From positions 31,462,014 to 31,526,013 of the forward strand of contig CM060177.1 of NCBI GenBank assembly GCA_030549775.1: a stretch of DNA of 64,000 nucleotides, written 5' to 3'. Position 1 is the stretch's first letter. Each line of letters begins with the position of its first letter. This DNA comes from Tamarix chinensis. Its lineage: Eukaryota > Streptophyta > Magnoliopsida > Caryophyllales > Tamaricaceae. The notes under the pieces are model-generated. The model saw only the letters and a list, made by a program, of their open reading frames with translations. It did no database searches and was not told the DNA's origin. A program made the position numbers and the translations under genes. Shown in pieces: positions 1-13,069 of the stretch.

Positions 1-974
1 GATGGACCGGTATATATAATCCCTATGGTCCTGACCTACATGGTGTTCAGCCGTAATTAATTAGTGTCTTTCCATTTAATTATCACACAATTCCATTTTA
101 TTTACTCAAGGAGGAGATCACGAACCCAGAGACACAAAGGTACATCGGTCATACTAGCACATAGAGCAGCATAGTAGCATATTGACTATCAACCTAGGGA
201 TGCAAAGGTACCCTGGTCATACTGGTACATGAAGGCATACAATACCCTACCGATAAGGAAACTTAATCTATAAGTATGCATACCCCTTAATTAGGTTCAT
301 AGAGATAAATAGGGTAAGATGTAGGGTCTGAATGGGGCACTAAGGTATATCAGCAAAATCTAGAACAATCGTGGGCTAAAGCACATCTTTAGGATAGCGA
401 ATCCTAAAGAACCACTATTCCCAATCTCGAAATCTTTTACTTTAAGTATTAGTATTTTAATTAAAGTGAGCACGAGATGCACACATTAACCACATACTTA
501 ACCATTTTTATTGGTTTCTAACATTTTGAAGTAACCAGAATTAAGATTATTATCAATGTCAACATCAGTAATCCACTAAGGCTATCCTAGGCTCCAATAC
601 TCACACTTAGGCACCTTAAGTTAAAATAACTAAAATTCCCCTGAGACTAAGGCTACCTCTTTACCAGTCACTTCCATCACATAATTTATTTTTATTTATC
701 ACATGCCATAAAAAAATAACACACAATAATTAAATTATCAATCATGAATTCAACACACAAAATGACCATTTTACACATAAAAGCCTAACATGCACCTCTA
801 GAACAACCAAACACACATTCTCATACTTAAACAACAATAAATGCACTTCCTGAATGTTTACAAGAATAACAACACATCATACTCTGATTTACCAAGTTAC
901 TCCCAAACCATGCATATTTATTATGATACTCTCTAAATTATCTAAATACCCCTATACCCTAGAATGTTCATAAC

Positions 975-1700
975 CATGCTTGAACAGGTGGTACTAAGTC
1001 AATAACCCCTATTATCATATTTAATATCAATTTATAACTATCATGCATATTTATTAGACCAACCATCATATTACATGTAAAATTAATAAAAATGCCTCTA
1101 GACCATATTTTATTAAATATCATGCTTAAATAGGTGCTACTAAGACAATAAACCCATATTGTCATGTTTAACATCATTTTATGCTTATCATGCATGTTTG
1201 CTAGACTAACCTCCATATTATATGCAAAAATACCAAAATGCCTCTAGGTCAGTTAATATTAATAATCATGTCCAACATGCATTACTAATACTTCAAAAAC
1301 CCTATTATCATTTTGAGCACCAATTATTACTTACCATGTATATTTATTTAGGTTACCCCCGTTTTATATGCAAAATTGCTTTAATGCCCTTAGGTCATAA
1401 AATATTGATAATCATACCCAACCATACATTACTAATACCATGAACCCTTATTAGCATACTTAGCACCAATTATCACTTATCATACACATTTATTTAGATA
1501 ACCCCTTTCTCATATGCCAAATTATCAAAATGCCCCTACGGCATATGATATTATTATTCATGATGGAACAAGTATTTTCAATGCCACAAACCCTATTATT
1601 ATTTTCAACCCCACACAACACTTAGCATGCATTTTTATTCAAATAATCCCCACCATACATTAAAATTACCAAAATACCCCTAGGCCATAAAATATTGATA
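975..1700. repeat. 146-bp tandem array, about 5 copies
   Basis: Diverged copies of a unit containing 'catgcttraayaggtg.tactaa' and a later 'atgccyctaggycat' phrase begin near 975, 1121, 1267, 1413 and 1559, a spacing of 146 bp each time. The array sits inside the LTR that covers 1-4599. Confidence 0.75.
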
Positions 1701-3145
1701 TTTCTACTAACATTTATATATTTATAATACACCAAACTCCCATTTCCATTCTTAGCATCATATTTAACACATTAGTCATCCCGCTTAGGGTTAATTATCA
1801 TGATGTGTCCGCATAACCAAATTTCCCTTAGAGATCATGAGTACTATTTTTACTACAAGTGTCCATACTCACTTAACATAGCATGTATATATACATAAAA
1901 CCCATCATCAACTTCAACCCCTTTTTTAACCACCCTTTTTACACATATCACATCATATACAAGATAAGATGTTTTTCTTTCTATTTTCCAAGATAACATT
2001 AATAATCATGGAATTTTTAGTAACACATGATATTTACATAAATTACATATCAACAACCCTAATGTGCTAATAAAAAATAATGCATACATCTTAGTAGGGT
2101 ATAACAATTACCTTATTTTCGGCAAAACCCAAACTTAACGAGTATCTTGGTTTAAAATACTTAAGCTTCGTTTAATAAAATTTCATGCCTAAAATAATAT
2201 CACAAGTGAAATATTAATATTAGATAAATAAAGGAATGATTTTTATTCAATATATTTATTAAATATATAACATCACTAAACTATCTTATACCTTAATATT
2301 GGCTAAAATATACCAAAATTACACAGCATAAATCACGTTGCCCATGAAGCGTGAGCCATGCAAATGGATGCAATGGATAAAGGGAAGGAAAAATGAAGGA
2401 GTGGGAGGATTGGATAAGGGCTTAAGGGAGGTAGTGGAGAGGTGTTGGTGCTGGTAGTCGGGTGTAGAGGCGAGGAAGGAAGTGGGTGGTGATTGAGGGT
2501 CAAGGTGCAGTGTCTCAAAGCAACGGAGACGACGGTGATGGCTGTAGGAAAAAGGTGCAGAGAAGGGATGGAGAAGAGGAAGAGAGGAAAAGAAGAAGAG
2601 AAAGGGAAGGGGGAGAGGCAGGTGGTTCGAGTCAAGTGGTATAGGGGGAGGTTGAGGTGGTGTTAGGAGGCTGAGGGGAGGTTGCAATGGCGGTAGAAGG
2701 GAGGGGAAAAGGTGGTGGGTGCAGGGGAGTCAAAGGGAAGAAGGAGAAAAAGGGGAAGGTTGTAGAGTGGTTAGTGCTGCCTGCTCCAAGCAATGTAGGG
2801 AGGAAGTAGGGTGTAGGAGAGAGCGGTGTGGTGGCTGGTTGGGTGGTGGAGATGGTGGAGAGGGGTATAGAAGGGAAAATAGGGAGAAAAGGGAGAAAAA
2901 AGAGAAGAGATAATGAGGGCAGGGAAAAGGTGAGCTCAAGGGAGAATTAGGTAGAGAAGGAGAGAAGAAGGGGAAGAAAAAGAAGAGGAGAGGAGGAGAT
3001 AGGGGGTTGTTGGTCGTGCAAGGTAGGTATGTAGGGGTTGTAGACAGGTGGCTGGCATGACAAGTGGGGTGGAAAAAATGAAAGGAAGGGGCATGTAGGA
3101 GATGCAGGGTCGAAAATGGAAAAGAAATTAATGGTAGGAGAGGAG

Positions 3146-3856
3146 TAGGGGTGTGCATTGTCGGATATCCGCATCTGAACGGATATTTTTTTCGGATATC
3201 CGATCCGACTGGATATTTGATATCCTACATCTAAATCCGCATATGAATACTCTGGATATCCGAAATATCATATCATATTTCGAATATATCCGATTATTGG
3301 AAAAAAAATATTCGATTATTAAATTTACATATATAATCTATAACCATTTTTTTAATTATTCAACCTGCATACAAAAAGATATAATACATGATTAATCATA
3401 TCCACAAAAATTAGCGATCAAGATTTGTGAACAATGACGCTCTAGAACCGTGGAACGACCTAAGTTAAGAGGCTTAACAAATTTAGGAATTTTTTTTCTG
3501 GTCTAGGTGCTTGCGTGTGTGTGGGTCGTGACCTATTTGACTGTTTGTAGAGTGTGGATGTTTATTTTAGACTTTAGCTTAGTAAATTATTTTTGGACTT
3601 ATGTACTATAGTAAAAAAAAATAATCCAAACTTGAAGATTAAAAGAAAAAAATTAGATTATAAATTAAATTATGCCTAAATATAATTGGCTTATTCTTAA
3701 AACCGGATATTTTTGATGGATCAAATTATCCACTAAAAAATCGGATTGGATATCCGCTCCGATTTTTAAAAACCGGATCAGATATCCAAAATTTTGGATT
3801 GATTTTTTCGGACATCGGATCGGTTTTTCGGATCCCGATTTTTCTGCACAGCCCTA
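3146..3856. mobile_element. Non-autonomous hAT-like element
   Basis: The element begins TAGGGGTGTGCA and ends TGCACAGCCCTA, an imperfect terminal inverted repeat. It is flanked by GAGAGGAG (3138-3145) and GGGAGGAG (3857-3864), an 8-bp target duplication with one mismatch, the size used by hAT transposons. Inside are many copies of 'cggatatcc' and 'ggatccga' near both ends and an AT-rich core. No transposase frame is present. It is inserted in the purine-rich part of the LTR at 1-4599. Confidence 0.7.
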
Positions 3857-4599
3857 GGGAGGAGGGTGGTGTAGGGAGTCTGGTCGACCAGAGGGGATGT
3901 GCAAGATGGCGGGTGTAGGGGTGTAGAAAGGAGAAGACGAAGGCATGCAAGGGGGAGGGGAGGGGCTGTTTGGCTCAGGGTACAGGGGAAGGAGAAAGAA
4001 GGAAGGGAAGAGGGCCATGCGGGAGGGAAAGAAAAGAAGGTGAGGCAGGCAGCCCGCTTAGGAGAGGAGAAAAAAAGAGAGAGACGGGGCAGGTGTGGGC
4101 TGGTCCAAAGGGGAAGAGAGAGAGAGAGAGAGAAAAAAAAGAAGGGTGCATGGGCAGGCTTGTGAAGGAGAAGAAAAGAAGGAGAAAAGGAAGAGCTGGC
4201 CTGACAGGAGAAGGAGAGAAAGAAGAAGAAAGGGATGGGCTTGCCCAAGGAAGAAGGAAGAAAACAAAAGAAAGAAAAGGAAGAAAAAAAAAGGAAATTA
4301 TGTTTAGAGTTAGGATTAGAAATTTAGCTAATGGAGTAAATATTAAATTATTTTTTTTCAAAAATTAAGGTATTAATTTAAGAAAATAATTTTGGTAAAA
4401 TTAGGGGTTTGGAGATTTATTTAAATAAAAAGAGTAAGATAAAATGATAAAAAAAATAATTATGTCAATTTACTAAATAACTCTATCATTTTTGTAAATC
4501 AAAGGTCCATAAAATAATTAAATCAATAATTGAAGATTAAATTATTCCAAAAAAGGGTTAAATATTTGATTTTTGGTTTTAAAATTTTAGGGTATTATA

Positions 4600-6660
4600 A
4601 TAATCCAATTAGGTTGTTAATTAAAATTGAAAGATTTTAATTAACATTGAAACTTAGCAATTGAATGGGAATTAATGACTTAGGAAAGTAGATTAGTAAT
4701 TCTCAAAAATTGATTGAATCGGCTTGTTCTTAATAAATTTAAATAGATCTATCACCATGAAAATAGGATGTTAGATTTAATTAAGTATGAATTTCAGTTA
4801 TCAAAAGAGATTAATTATTAATTTTGGCTAATTTTTTCTAATTTATTGAATAAATCCATTACAATATAGATTGATTTATTAAATTACATTGGAATTGTCA
4901 TTGAAATTCAATCCTAGGATTATTTCTAATTGATTAATTGCATAGTTAGCAATCTCTATCATTTCCATCATTATATTTTTCTATGGTTATCATCCATCCT
5001 TTTTTAATTACTCCGTTTAGATAATAAAAAACAATGAAAGTCAGTAGTTAACAATAAAATCCTTGAGGATACGACTTCGTTTTGATACTATGATTTTTGT
5101 ACGCTTACAAAATTAAGCGAGAATATATGTGTGAGAATAAATGTATTTTTTTTGCAGGATTAATTCATTTAGTATGGTGCAGGTTGCATATTTTGATTTT
5201 ATTAAGATTAAAATAAAAATTAGTTAATTGATGATGATTAAAAAGTAAGAACTGACTTCTAAACCTTATCAAGTCATTTGCACGCAAAAACTAGGGAGGG
5301 ATCAGACAACAATTGTGTTTTAAAACTATAATATATTATAGACTTTACACGGTTGTTGAAAAACACAACTCCTATCTAATCCATCCTGCAATTTTTAAGC
5401 ATCTTTTTTATTTATTGATTTCCTTATATACAATGTAGGCAACACTAGCATACATGACATGATATAAATGTTGTCTATACTCATTTCTTACCATCATCTA
5501 ATGATATTTTTGAACCAGTGTGCTCTGGTTATTAGCTCAATGTGGATTATTTATTTTTGGAATTGCTTCACTCTCATTTTTAATTTATTTCAGTAAGACA
5601 TTACCAGGCTTTACCAACCATTTTGTATTACTGTTCATATTTAATCATACTAAATTATATAAAAAAATAGATCATAGATAATAAAATTAATATTTAAAAA
5701 AATCTAAACATAAATAAACATACCACACACAAGGATTGCATCATAAACTCCCAATGCCTAATACAACCACAAAATAATCATAAACTCTCAATCCCTAGTA
5801 CAAACAACCTTGTTTTTTAGTTATTTTTATTATTATAAGAGATGCATAGAAATACCTAACAACTAACGTTTCACGTTTCCAAAACATTCCAGTGATGGAG
5901 ATGTCACTAAAATTGTCATAAACTTGATGGATATATTTTGTACTAAAGAGTTCAAAAAAATGAAAATAAAAACTCTAAATGGAGCTTGCTCTTGTCGTGG
6001 TCACAACTTTCTCTCATTGTTATCATTGCATCATGATATGAACATTATTATCTCATTATCTATGTCAGTTGTTGTCTGATTGAGTAAGGTTGAGGGAACC
6101 ATCAAAGATTTTTGTGGGAAGAAGAGAGGAACATAATGAAGGAAAGAGACTGAAGGAGTAGAGAAGAGATAAAAAAAAAATTTCTATCTCATAGACATTG
6201 TTATGGTAAGCAGTGTTTGTCTTTCCTTATTCATATTGTAATAAAATTGGTTTATAGTATAGGATATCAACATATGAGACTAGGATTTAGTATTATTTAT
6301 ATTGGACTATGAGATATGCCTTACCATGCCAATACCTAAAGTGTATGGTTAAATTAAACTTTCATGGAGATGAAGGATGATTTATTAGAACACATAAAGG
6401 TGAGTGGATTGCAGGGTTGTCATGATAAATAGGTTCCAAAGAAAGTTTAGTAGCTAAATTATGGGTGATATATATCTCCAAAATTTGTATTTAAATAATT
6501 CTATTTACTGTTATAGATTATGTTGTACCTATAATTATTTTTTTTTGTGTGATTGTTTAGGAAATTAATTCAAAACATGGGAATGGATCGAGAGATTGTT
6601 GTAGCTGCTGCTGGGAGTTGTTACAGAAATTATGTTGTATTAATTGTAGAAAATCCCATG
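4600..6660. other. Gene-free AT-rich region
   Basis: No reading frame, RNA gene or intact element was recognised. The stretch at 5300-5390 has two partly inverted phrases (acaattgtgtttt and gaaaaacacaact) that could be remnants of a transposon end, but no boundary or target duplication was found. Confidence 0.5.
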
Positions 6661-7323
6661 TGATGTGTTCGCCGACAAATTTGGCTAATGGGGATTAAGT
6701 TGGCTATGTAATCTGTCACCCGACCCATAATTATTTGGGTTAGTTGGAATGTGGATTACTCAACCCTTGGTAAACATGATTAGCTATTATATATTTTAGC
6801 TGATGGGAATTATTTGTACATCCATTACTTTGGATTATTATGCATTGTAGTAATCTTGTAAATTTGGGCTGTTTTTCTTTGACCAACCGTCGACCTATGT
6901 TGTATATGTCTCGGCTGATCATTTGGGCTGTATTTGGGCTGATTTGTATAGGAGACGGATATCGTGTATATTGTACGTCTTTCTTTTGTATTGTATACGC
7001 CATATATATAAGGCGTATACACCGGCTGTATCAGACACACTTTAGTCGAATACATTTTGAGATAATTTTCTGGAACTCTCTCTCTCTCTCTCGACTCTCT
7101 CCCGCGACCTCCTTGTTCGCAGTTCTTCTCGATCTCTCCTCGATCTCTTCTTGATCTTCTCTATTCTACAACTTCAGTAGCCGTTGATTCAATTGCGCTC
7201 TGAGTTTTCTAATCTTCCTTTGGAGAAAATCCTTAGGCTGATTGTTTCGGTGAATCGAACCCCGCGCTCGATTTTTGTTTGCGATCCGGCGAAATTTATG
7301 TGAAACCCTTCCAGGTTTCATCA
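6661..7323 (+). mobile_element. Solo-LTR-like block with TATA region
   Basis: The block begins TGATG and ends CATCA, a 5-bp inverted terminus as in many LTRs. It has a TATA-like sequence at about 7002-7011 followed by a CT-rich leader-like stretch (7077-7160), the usual order of an LTR promoter and R/U5 region. No matching 5-bp target duplication, primer-binding site or coding sequence was found, so it could instead be an old promoter fragment. The frame at 6840-7154 overlaps it and is not considered a gene. Confidence 0.4.
6992..7021. promoter_or_regulatory. Palindrome enclosing a TATA-like sequence
   Basis: TGTATACGCC (6992-7001) and its exact reverse complement GGCGTATACA (7012-7021) enclose the 10-base AT stretch ATATATATAA. 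The hairpin is seen directly. A promoter role is inferred from its position upstream of the CT-rich stretch. Confidence 0.5.
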
Positions 7324-8139
7324 ATGGGGTTTAAGAGACTTAATTTAAATGCCCAAAACATTATGAATTAAGAAATTGATTGTAAAGTATGATGCATAGC
7401 ATGCCCTTACTTTGGTATAATATTGTTTACCATCTCATCCGTGTTTTGGAATCATTCTACATTGTAGGATCTTTTGCGAAGATTCTCTAATACAAGGTTG
7501 AACCATGTGTTTAGAGAAGCAAATACAGCAATGGCAAACCAACTAATTATGGTAGGACCATAGTGCAAGACTAAATAACCTTAAATGTAGGCTCACCTTT
7601 TATTTCACTCATTTTGTATGATGATTGTATGTAAATAGGTACTCCTAAATCTATAAACACTCCTAACTCTATAAGAATTTTTAAATAATCTAAATTTCTT
7701 GCATTATCAAAAAATTAATATAATATAAGTAATTTTTAAAAAATATTATGATATCCACTAAATTACATATATTTATATATATAACCATATTTAAATTATA
7801 AATATTTAATTTAATATATAAATTAATTATTTTTTCACATTACTTAACATCACCATTTCCTTTTTTTTTTTAAATTATCTTTTTTCCTGTTCCTTATATT
7901 TCCATTTCTGCTTTCCTATAACCTGTATTATTACTAGTGGTTGGCCGCTCACTATACTTTTTTGTCTATACATTACTTTCTTTTCGGCTATAACTCTTAT
8001 TAATATCCTTTTACATTTCTCATTATAGGATAAGCTAACCTATCTATAATCACTTATCTTGACATAATTTAATCTTAATTCAAAGGAAGTGTTGGCCCAG
8101 CGTCCCTCCTAGTCCCAATTACAAAACATGCAGCGCCAC
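7324..8139. other. AT-rich spacer, nothing recognised
   Basis: Low-complexity AT-rich DNA between the solo-LTR-like block and the copia LTR. No gene, RNA or repeat boundary could be supported. Confidence 0.5.
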
Positions 8140-8838
8140 TGTTAGGAGAAATAACAATTGGCATGGAATTGATTGGCTTTGAGGCATGTATTAGACTATC
8201 TTAAAGGTTATCTAATAACAATTTGTCCTTAGGATACAACTAATCACTTATACGAGACTCTTTCAAGATATTGTGTTAATAGGCTAAGGAATAAGAGAAA
8301 AAAAAAATGAATGACACAAACTCTATTCTTTGAACTATTTAGAGAAGCCAAATAGTCACTTTGAAAATACTTATACCAAAACACTTCTTCCTTAAAATAA
8401 ACCATTGAATTATTCTCCTTTGTATACCATAGATTCAAAATACTAATTTATATTAATCATTGCCATGAATTAAACATACTTAACTTCATGTAAATATGTC
8501 TCTTGAGTTTTTTGACACTTGCTTTAGTAAGTGTCGCCTACCATTATTCAATTAAATAATGGTATTAGTAGGTGTTCAAATGTTCATTAACTTGACCATT
8601 ATTCAATTTGAAATCGTAGGAATAAGTGCTTGAAGAATTTCATGGCATACAATGCATTACAAGAAGCCTTCTCATATCAAGTGATGTTACTTAATTAATC
8701 CTACTAAAATTGTAATTAAGTGAAATCAATAATAAATAATTAAATCACAATTTATTTAATTATTGTAGCCTTCATAATTCAAGCATATTTGATTTGAACC
8801 AAGCATAAATTAACATTATATTATAATATTTTCTAACA
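8140..8838 (-). repeat. Copia 3' LTR
   Basis: 699 bp from TGTTAGG to CTAACA in plus orientation. It is followed on the right by 'atctcccact', the complement of a copia polypurine tract, so this is the 3' LTR of a minus-strand element. It matches the LTR at 22062-22677 over most of its length. Confidence 0.85.
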
Positions 8839-8849
8839 ATCTCCCACTA

Positions 8850-10530
8850 AATTATAATATAAGTTTTGCCTACTTAATATGAAAATATTATGCTTAAGAA
8901 AATGTATCTTTTGATTCAAACCATTTTATAACATTATTCTTTTAAGAGTTTTAATGGAGCATATGGTGTCTGCGGGTTAAACTAAAACTCACTGTATTAA
9001 AATAAAAAATAAAAAATAATATATGCACATAGTATCATCCAATACTTGAGAGGTATCAAGCTATTGTAGCACTATTATATCCATGTGCTAACCTGGTTCT
9101 TGGTTATTTATAAGATTGAAATTCTACAAACTTCTTATTGAAGTGGAACCACTTCAATATCCAAATAAGTAGAGTTCATTTATTTGCACATACACTACGT
9201 AAAGCAATAATTCTCCATTAAGAGTTTGAAACCCTTTCTAGATACAATTATCACTATTTTATGAACACTAATCTAGTGTTTCATGAAGTACTTATCAGTA
9301 ACTTGTTATTGCCCATTAAAATTTTAGTTAGATTCACTAAGTAAGGGTGGGTTTCCATCACTAGCATTTTTATAGAATTTCAATTCCATTCAACTTGATG
9401 TCTTTCTTACCATATCTCTAAGTAAAACTTTCATAAAGGGATTTGCCAAAATTTCATTTTCTTTAACATAAAAAAATAGTAATGATACCATGTGAGATCA
9501 ATTTTCTTACATAATTGTGCCTCATATTTATATGTCTAGACCGTCCACTATAAGCATTAACGTATGCTCAAGACATGGTTGCTTCATGAAAACAATATAA
9601 TGAAATGGTTAGCATAAGTTGTGGCCACAAATTTATTTCCATTAATGGATTATTTATCCATTTTGTTTCTTTGCTCTTGGTTTCAAGAGATATAAACTCT
9701 TATTTCATAGTTGAATGAGTGATACATATACATGTCATTGAGGCCCTCCTAATAACACATCATGATAATGTGAAGAACCATCTTGTTGTGGGTTTATTAT
9801 CATTAACACTTGTTATCCGACTCGCATCTGAATATTATTCTAGTACATTAGGAAAATAATAATAAGTTAATGCAAAATTTGACATTATTTAATGATATCC
9901 AAAAAATATACTTATTCGTTTTTAATGTTCATTACTAAGATTAGTTGTATACCTTAAAATTTTGCATATAGAAAATGCAATATCACAATGCATGACATAC
10001 ATAAGACTTCTAATTATACTAGCATATTCTAATTGTGTAGTGGATTGACCATCATTAGTTGACAACTTTATATTAGAATCATAGAGTATTTGCTTCTTTC
10101 AGTTTAAGATAAGAATACTTTTAAAGAAATTTGTCCGTGCAGCGACACTAACTCAAACCCTTGTCACTTTTCCTTACTTTAATGAAGATAGATATTTTTT
10201 TTGTCACATTTTCACTAAGCATGTTAGTAAAAATATTAACAAATCATATAGATAGATAATTGCTCCATGATATTTGGTGAATTTTGAATTTATACATTTA
10301 TCTACACTATTATGTTTGAAATCATTTGACAGGATTTTAGCATCAAACTTATCATACCACTATTTTGGAGCATGTTTCAAACCATAAAATGAATTCAATA
10401 ATTTATAAACTTTCTTTTCATTACTAAGAAGAATAAATCATATTTTTTGATCCTCATAAATTTATTCCTTGTTTTATTCGTTTAAAAATGTAGTTTGGAC
10501 ATCCATTTGATGCACATGGAGATTATAAAT
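8850..10530 (-). pseudogene. Copia reverse transcriptase/RNase H remnant
   Basis: Minus-strand translation in broken frames gives Ty1/copia landmarks: 'HQMDVQTTFLNE' and 'LLNSFYGLKHAPK' of the reverse transcriptase near 10330-10530, a degraded 'IIYLYDLLIF' in place of the active-site YVDD, then 'YSDAS', 'HSTMK' and 'SRHINMRHNYVRKLI' of the RNase H end between 9840 and 9400. Many stops interrupt it. It is cut off at 10533 by the inserted gypsy LTR. Confidence 0.75.
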
Positions 10531-10533
10531 GGA

Positions 10534-11130
10534 TGTTGACACAATTATTATAGAGATATTGAAGATTCATGTGATTGTAGAAGAAGAGAGTATCTATGGT
10601 TGCTTAAGGGAGAAGAAGGAATGGAGATATTCAAGCAAGAATTGCTATAGAACTCAACAAGAATTCAACTTTTGAATGTAACCTTATCTAAGATTACTCC
10701 AAGTATTCTTAGGTAGGATTATTCAATCACAAAGAGATAATTAACCAAGTTATTTACTTGTATTAGATTTTAATAAACTCAACCATCATGTGACAATGTT
10801 TTTGACATGGTGTGTATATAAGAGTCTTACATTGCTAACTAGCAAAATAATTTAGCTACATGACACATAAATGGCTAACTAGCATATAAACTAATATTAA
10901 CAATGTAATTATATCCTATATAATACATGACTCAACAAAGACTATTACAAACAAAGTAAGCTAATTAGTACATGAAAACAACTAACAAGAATCTTAATTA
11001 AAACAAAGATGTTAACTTAAAATGTTGAACGGGCCTCTTGACTTATAGAATTGACTTTCATGCACAATAGCTTCCTTTGTAATAGCTTGTAACACATGAA
11101 ATCTTATGTATCTTCACTTCTTAAATGGCT
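10534..11130 (-). repeat. Probable gypsy 3' LTR
   Basis: Starts TGTTGACAC in plus orientation directly after the copia reverse transcriptase remnant is interrupted. It is AT-rich and non-coding, and contains 'gtgtatataagag', a TATA-like stretch. The right boundary is not resolved because no second copy is available for comparison. Confidence 0.45.
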
Positions 11131-11359
11131 TGATCTTCTTCCTACAAATATGTCACATGCATGCAATAATGAATTAAAGTAACATCATTAAGGTTAGTCA
11201 TATTATTATTATCAAAGATATATAATGCAATCAGTTTCATAATCAAGTATGCCAAATTACTATCTTCTGGAGGATCTATGGATACTCTTTCATCATTCTC
11301 CCAAAATTGAGAAGAATTTGTCTTCAAATTGAAATCATTAAAGTAAGGAGACAAATCAC

Positions 11360-13060
11360 CAACATTAAATGTCCTTAAAACATTGCCATATGATTCTGAA
11401 AGTTTAAGTTCATAAGCATTTTTTCCAAAATTTCTAAGGATTTAAATGGTCCATCTACTCTTGACATTATTTTATGTTTTCTCATATTAGGAAATCTTTC
11501 TTTACGCAAATATGACCACACTAAATCATCAGGAGAAAATACTTGTTGAGTGAAATGTTTGTTAGCTTGTTTTTGGTATCTTGCATTAGCTCATTCTATG
11601 TTCCCCTTTATTTGTTGATGAAGCTTTTGGTAGAACTCTACTCATTCCTTGGCCTCATAGCTTTTAAGTTCACCTTTCTTCAAGTGTACTATATCAAATG
11701 ATATGTAAGGATTCACTCCATATACAATCTAGAATGGACTTGAAATTGTAGTACTTGAAGGACTTCAATTATAAGAAAACTTTACATGAGCTAACTTAAT
11801 AACCCAATCTCTAGTACTTTTACTTACCAATCCTCTTAACAAGGCATCAAGAGTATGGGTTCTAACTTCAGTTTGTCCATAGGTTTGTGGATAATGTGAA
11901 GTAATAATTAATAACTTGGTGCCTAACATGTTCCATAATATTTTCCAAAAGTAATTAAGAAACTTGACATCCCTGACTGAAACAATACTTTTAGGTATGT
12001 CATGTAGTCTCACAATTTTTTAAAAATACAAATCAACAACATGTGTAGCACCATCAGTCTTATTGCATGGCATAAACTAATTCATTTTAGAAAACCTATC
12101 TACCATGACCATAATAGAATCTTTAATTATTTGTTTTCTAGGAAACCTCAAGATAAATTTCATATTGACTCCTTGCCATAATTTACTAGGAACAAGTAAT
12201 GGTGTATATAAACCTTTGTGAAAGAAACTTTTACTCTTTTTACAATTAACACGTCGGTTTACTATAATTTGCACATCCTTTATCATGTATGGCCAATAGA
12301 ATTTTCTTACAATATCTCTAATGTTTCCTAAGTACCAAAATAGACTGAAATAGCTCCTTAATGTACGTTGTTTATAAGTAAATCCCTTATACTTAACCTC
12401 GGTACACAAATTCTATTAATTTTAAATAAGAATTCATCTTGTAGTGTATAATTACCATGGTTTTCATTTTCTTTACATTCCCGATATTCTTCATGAAAAT
12501 ACTCATCATTAAGATAAATTTCTTTTAGCATTTCAAAACCTAACAATTTAGCATCTAACATGACAAATAATGTAGATCTTATAGAAAGAGCATCAACTAC
12601 TATATTTTCTTTTCCATCTTAGTGTTTGACAGAGAATACAAAGGACTATAAACTTTGTATGTCTAGGACTTATTTTCTTTTAACTATGTAAATATTTCAA
12701 GCTTTCATGATTATAATGTAATACAAAGGGTTTAGGTCTCAAATTATGACTCCATGTCTCTAAACTACGTATGATGACAACAAATTCCTTGTTATATGTA
12801 GAATACCTCAATCTAGCACCATTTAGTGTTTTACTAAAGTATGTTATAGGTCTTTTTTCGTGTGAAATAACTCCTCTTATATTTACCCCACTAGCATCAC
12901 AAGTTACCTTAATGAGTAGGTCAAAATTAGTAATAAATAATACAGGAGAATTGCACAATTTATTCTTCAGAGTATCAAAGGCTTTAGTGGTTGCATTTCC
13001 CCAAATAAATTCTCTTTTTTTTTTCATAAGTTGAGTAATATGTGCGGCTATAGTAGAGAA
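11360..13060 (-). pseudogene. Gypsy RNase H/integrase remnant
   Basis: Reading minus from 13030 gives the RNase H segment ('FDTLKNKLCNSPVLFITNFD', 'VTCDASGVNIRGVISH', 'RPITYFSKTLN', 'YSTYNKEFVVIIRSLETW'). Then come integrase pieces near 12409-12077 ('DIVRKFYWPYMIKDVQIIV', 'MVMVDRFSKM') and 12013-11765 ('HYPQTYGQTEVRTHTLDALL'). The C-terminal tail near 11640-11440 has 'RKERFPNMRKHKIMSRVDGP', typical of gypsy proteins. Several stops and frameshifts separate the pieces. The integrase zinc finger has lost residues. Confidence 0.8.
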
Positions 13061-13069
13061 ATATTTAAT

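Larger units (their letters stand above)
1..4599 (-). mobile_element. Long gypsy-type LTR, 3' end off the window
   Basis: On the minus strand the right edge reads T[A]TAATACCC, one base from the TGTAATACCCC start shared by other LTRs in this window. Moving left there is an AT-rich stretch, a long purine-rich stretch (CT-rich on the minus strand, 2320-4300), then AT-rich DNA and a segment at about 120-260 with repeated 'cggtcatac' phrases also found at 16940-17040 in the solo LTR at 16137-19923. The order of blocks is the same in both. The LTR end (expected GTTACA on minus) lies left of base 1. Long frames at 2319-4368 come from base skew and are not genes. A hAT-like element (3146-3856) is inserted. 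Identification as an LTR is inferred from comparison within the window. Confidence 0.6.

Noticed and set aside
2319..4368. Many overlapping Ser/Pro-rich or Glu/Lys/Arg-rich frames
   Set aside because: Strand-skewed purine-rich LTR sequence gives open frames on both strands. There are no recognisable domains and the hAT insertion cuts through.
6840..7154. 104-codon frame
   Set aside because: It lies across an LTR-like promoter block with a TATA palindrome and CT-rich leader. No homology is recognisable and the composition is non-coding.
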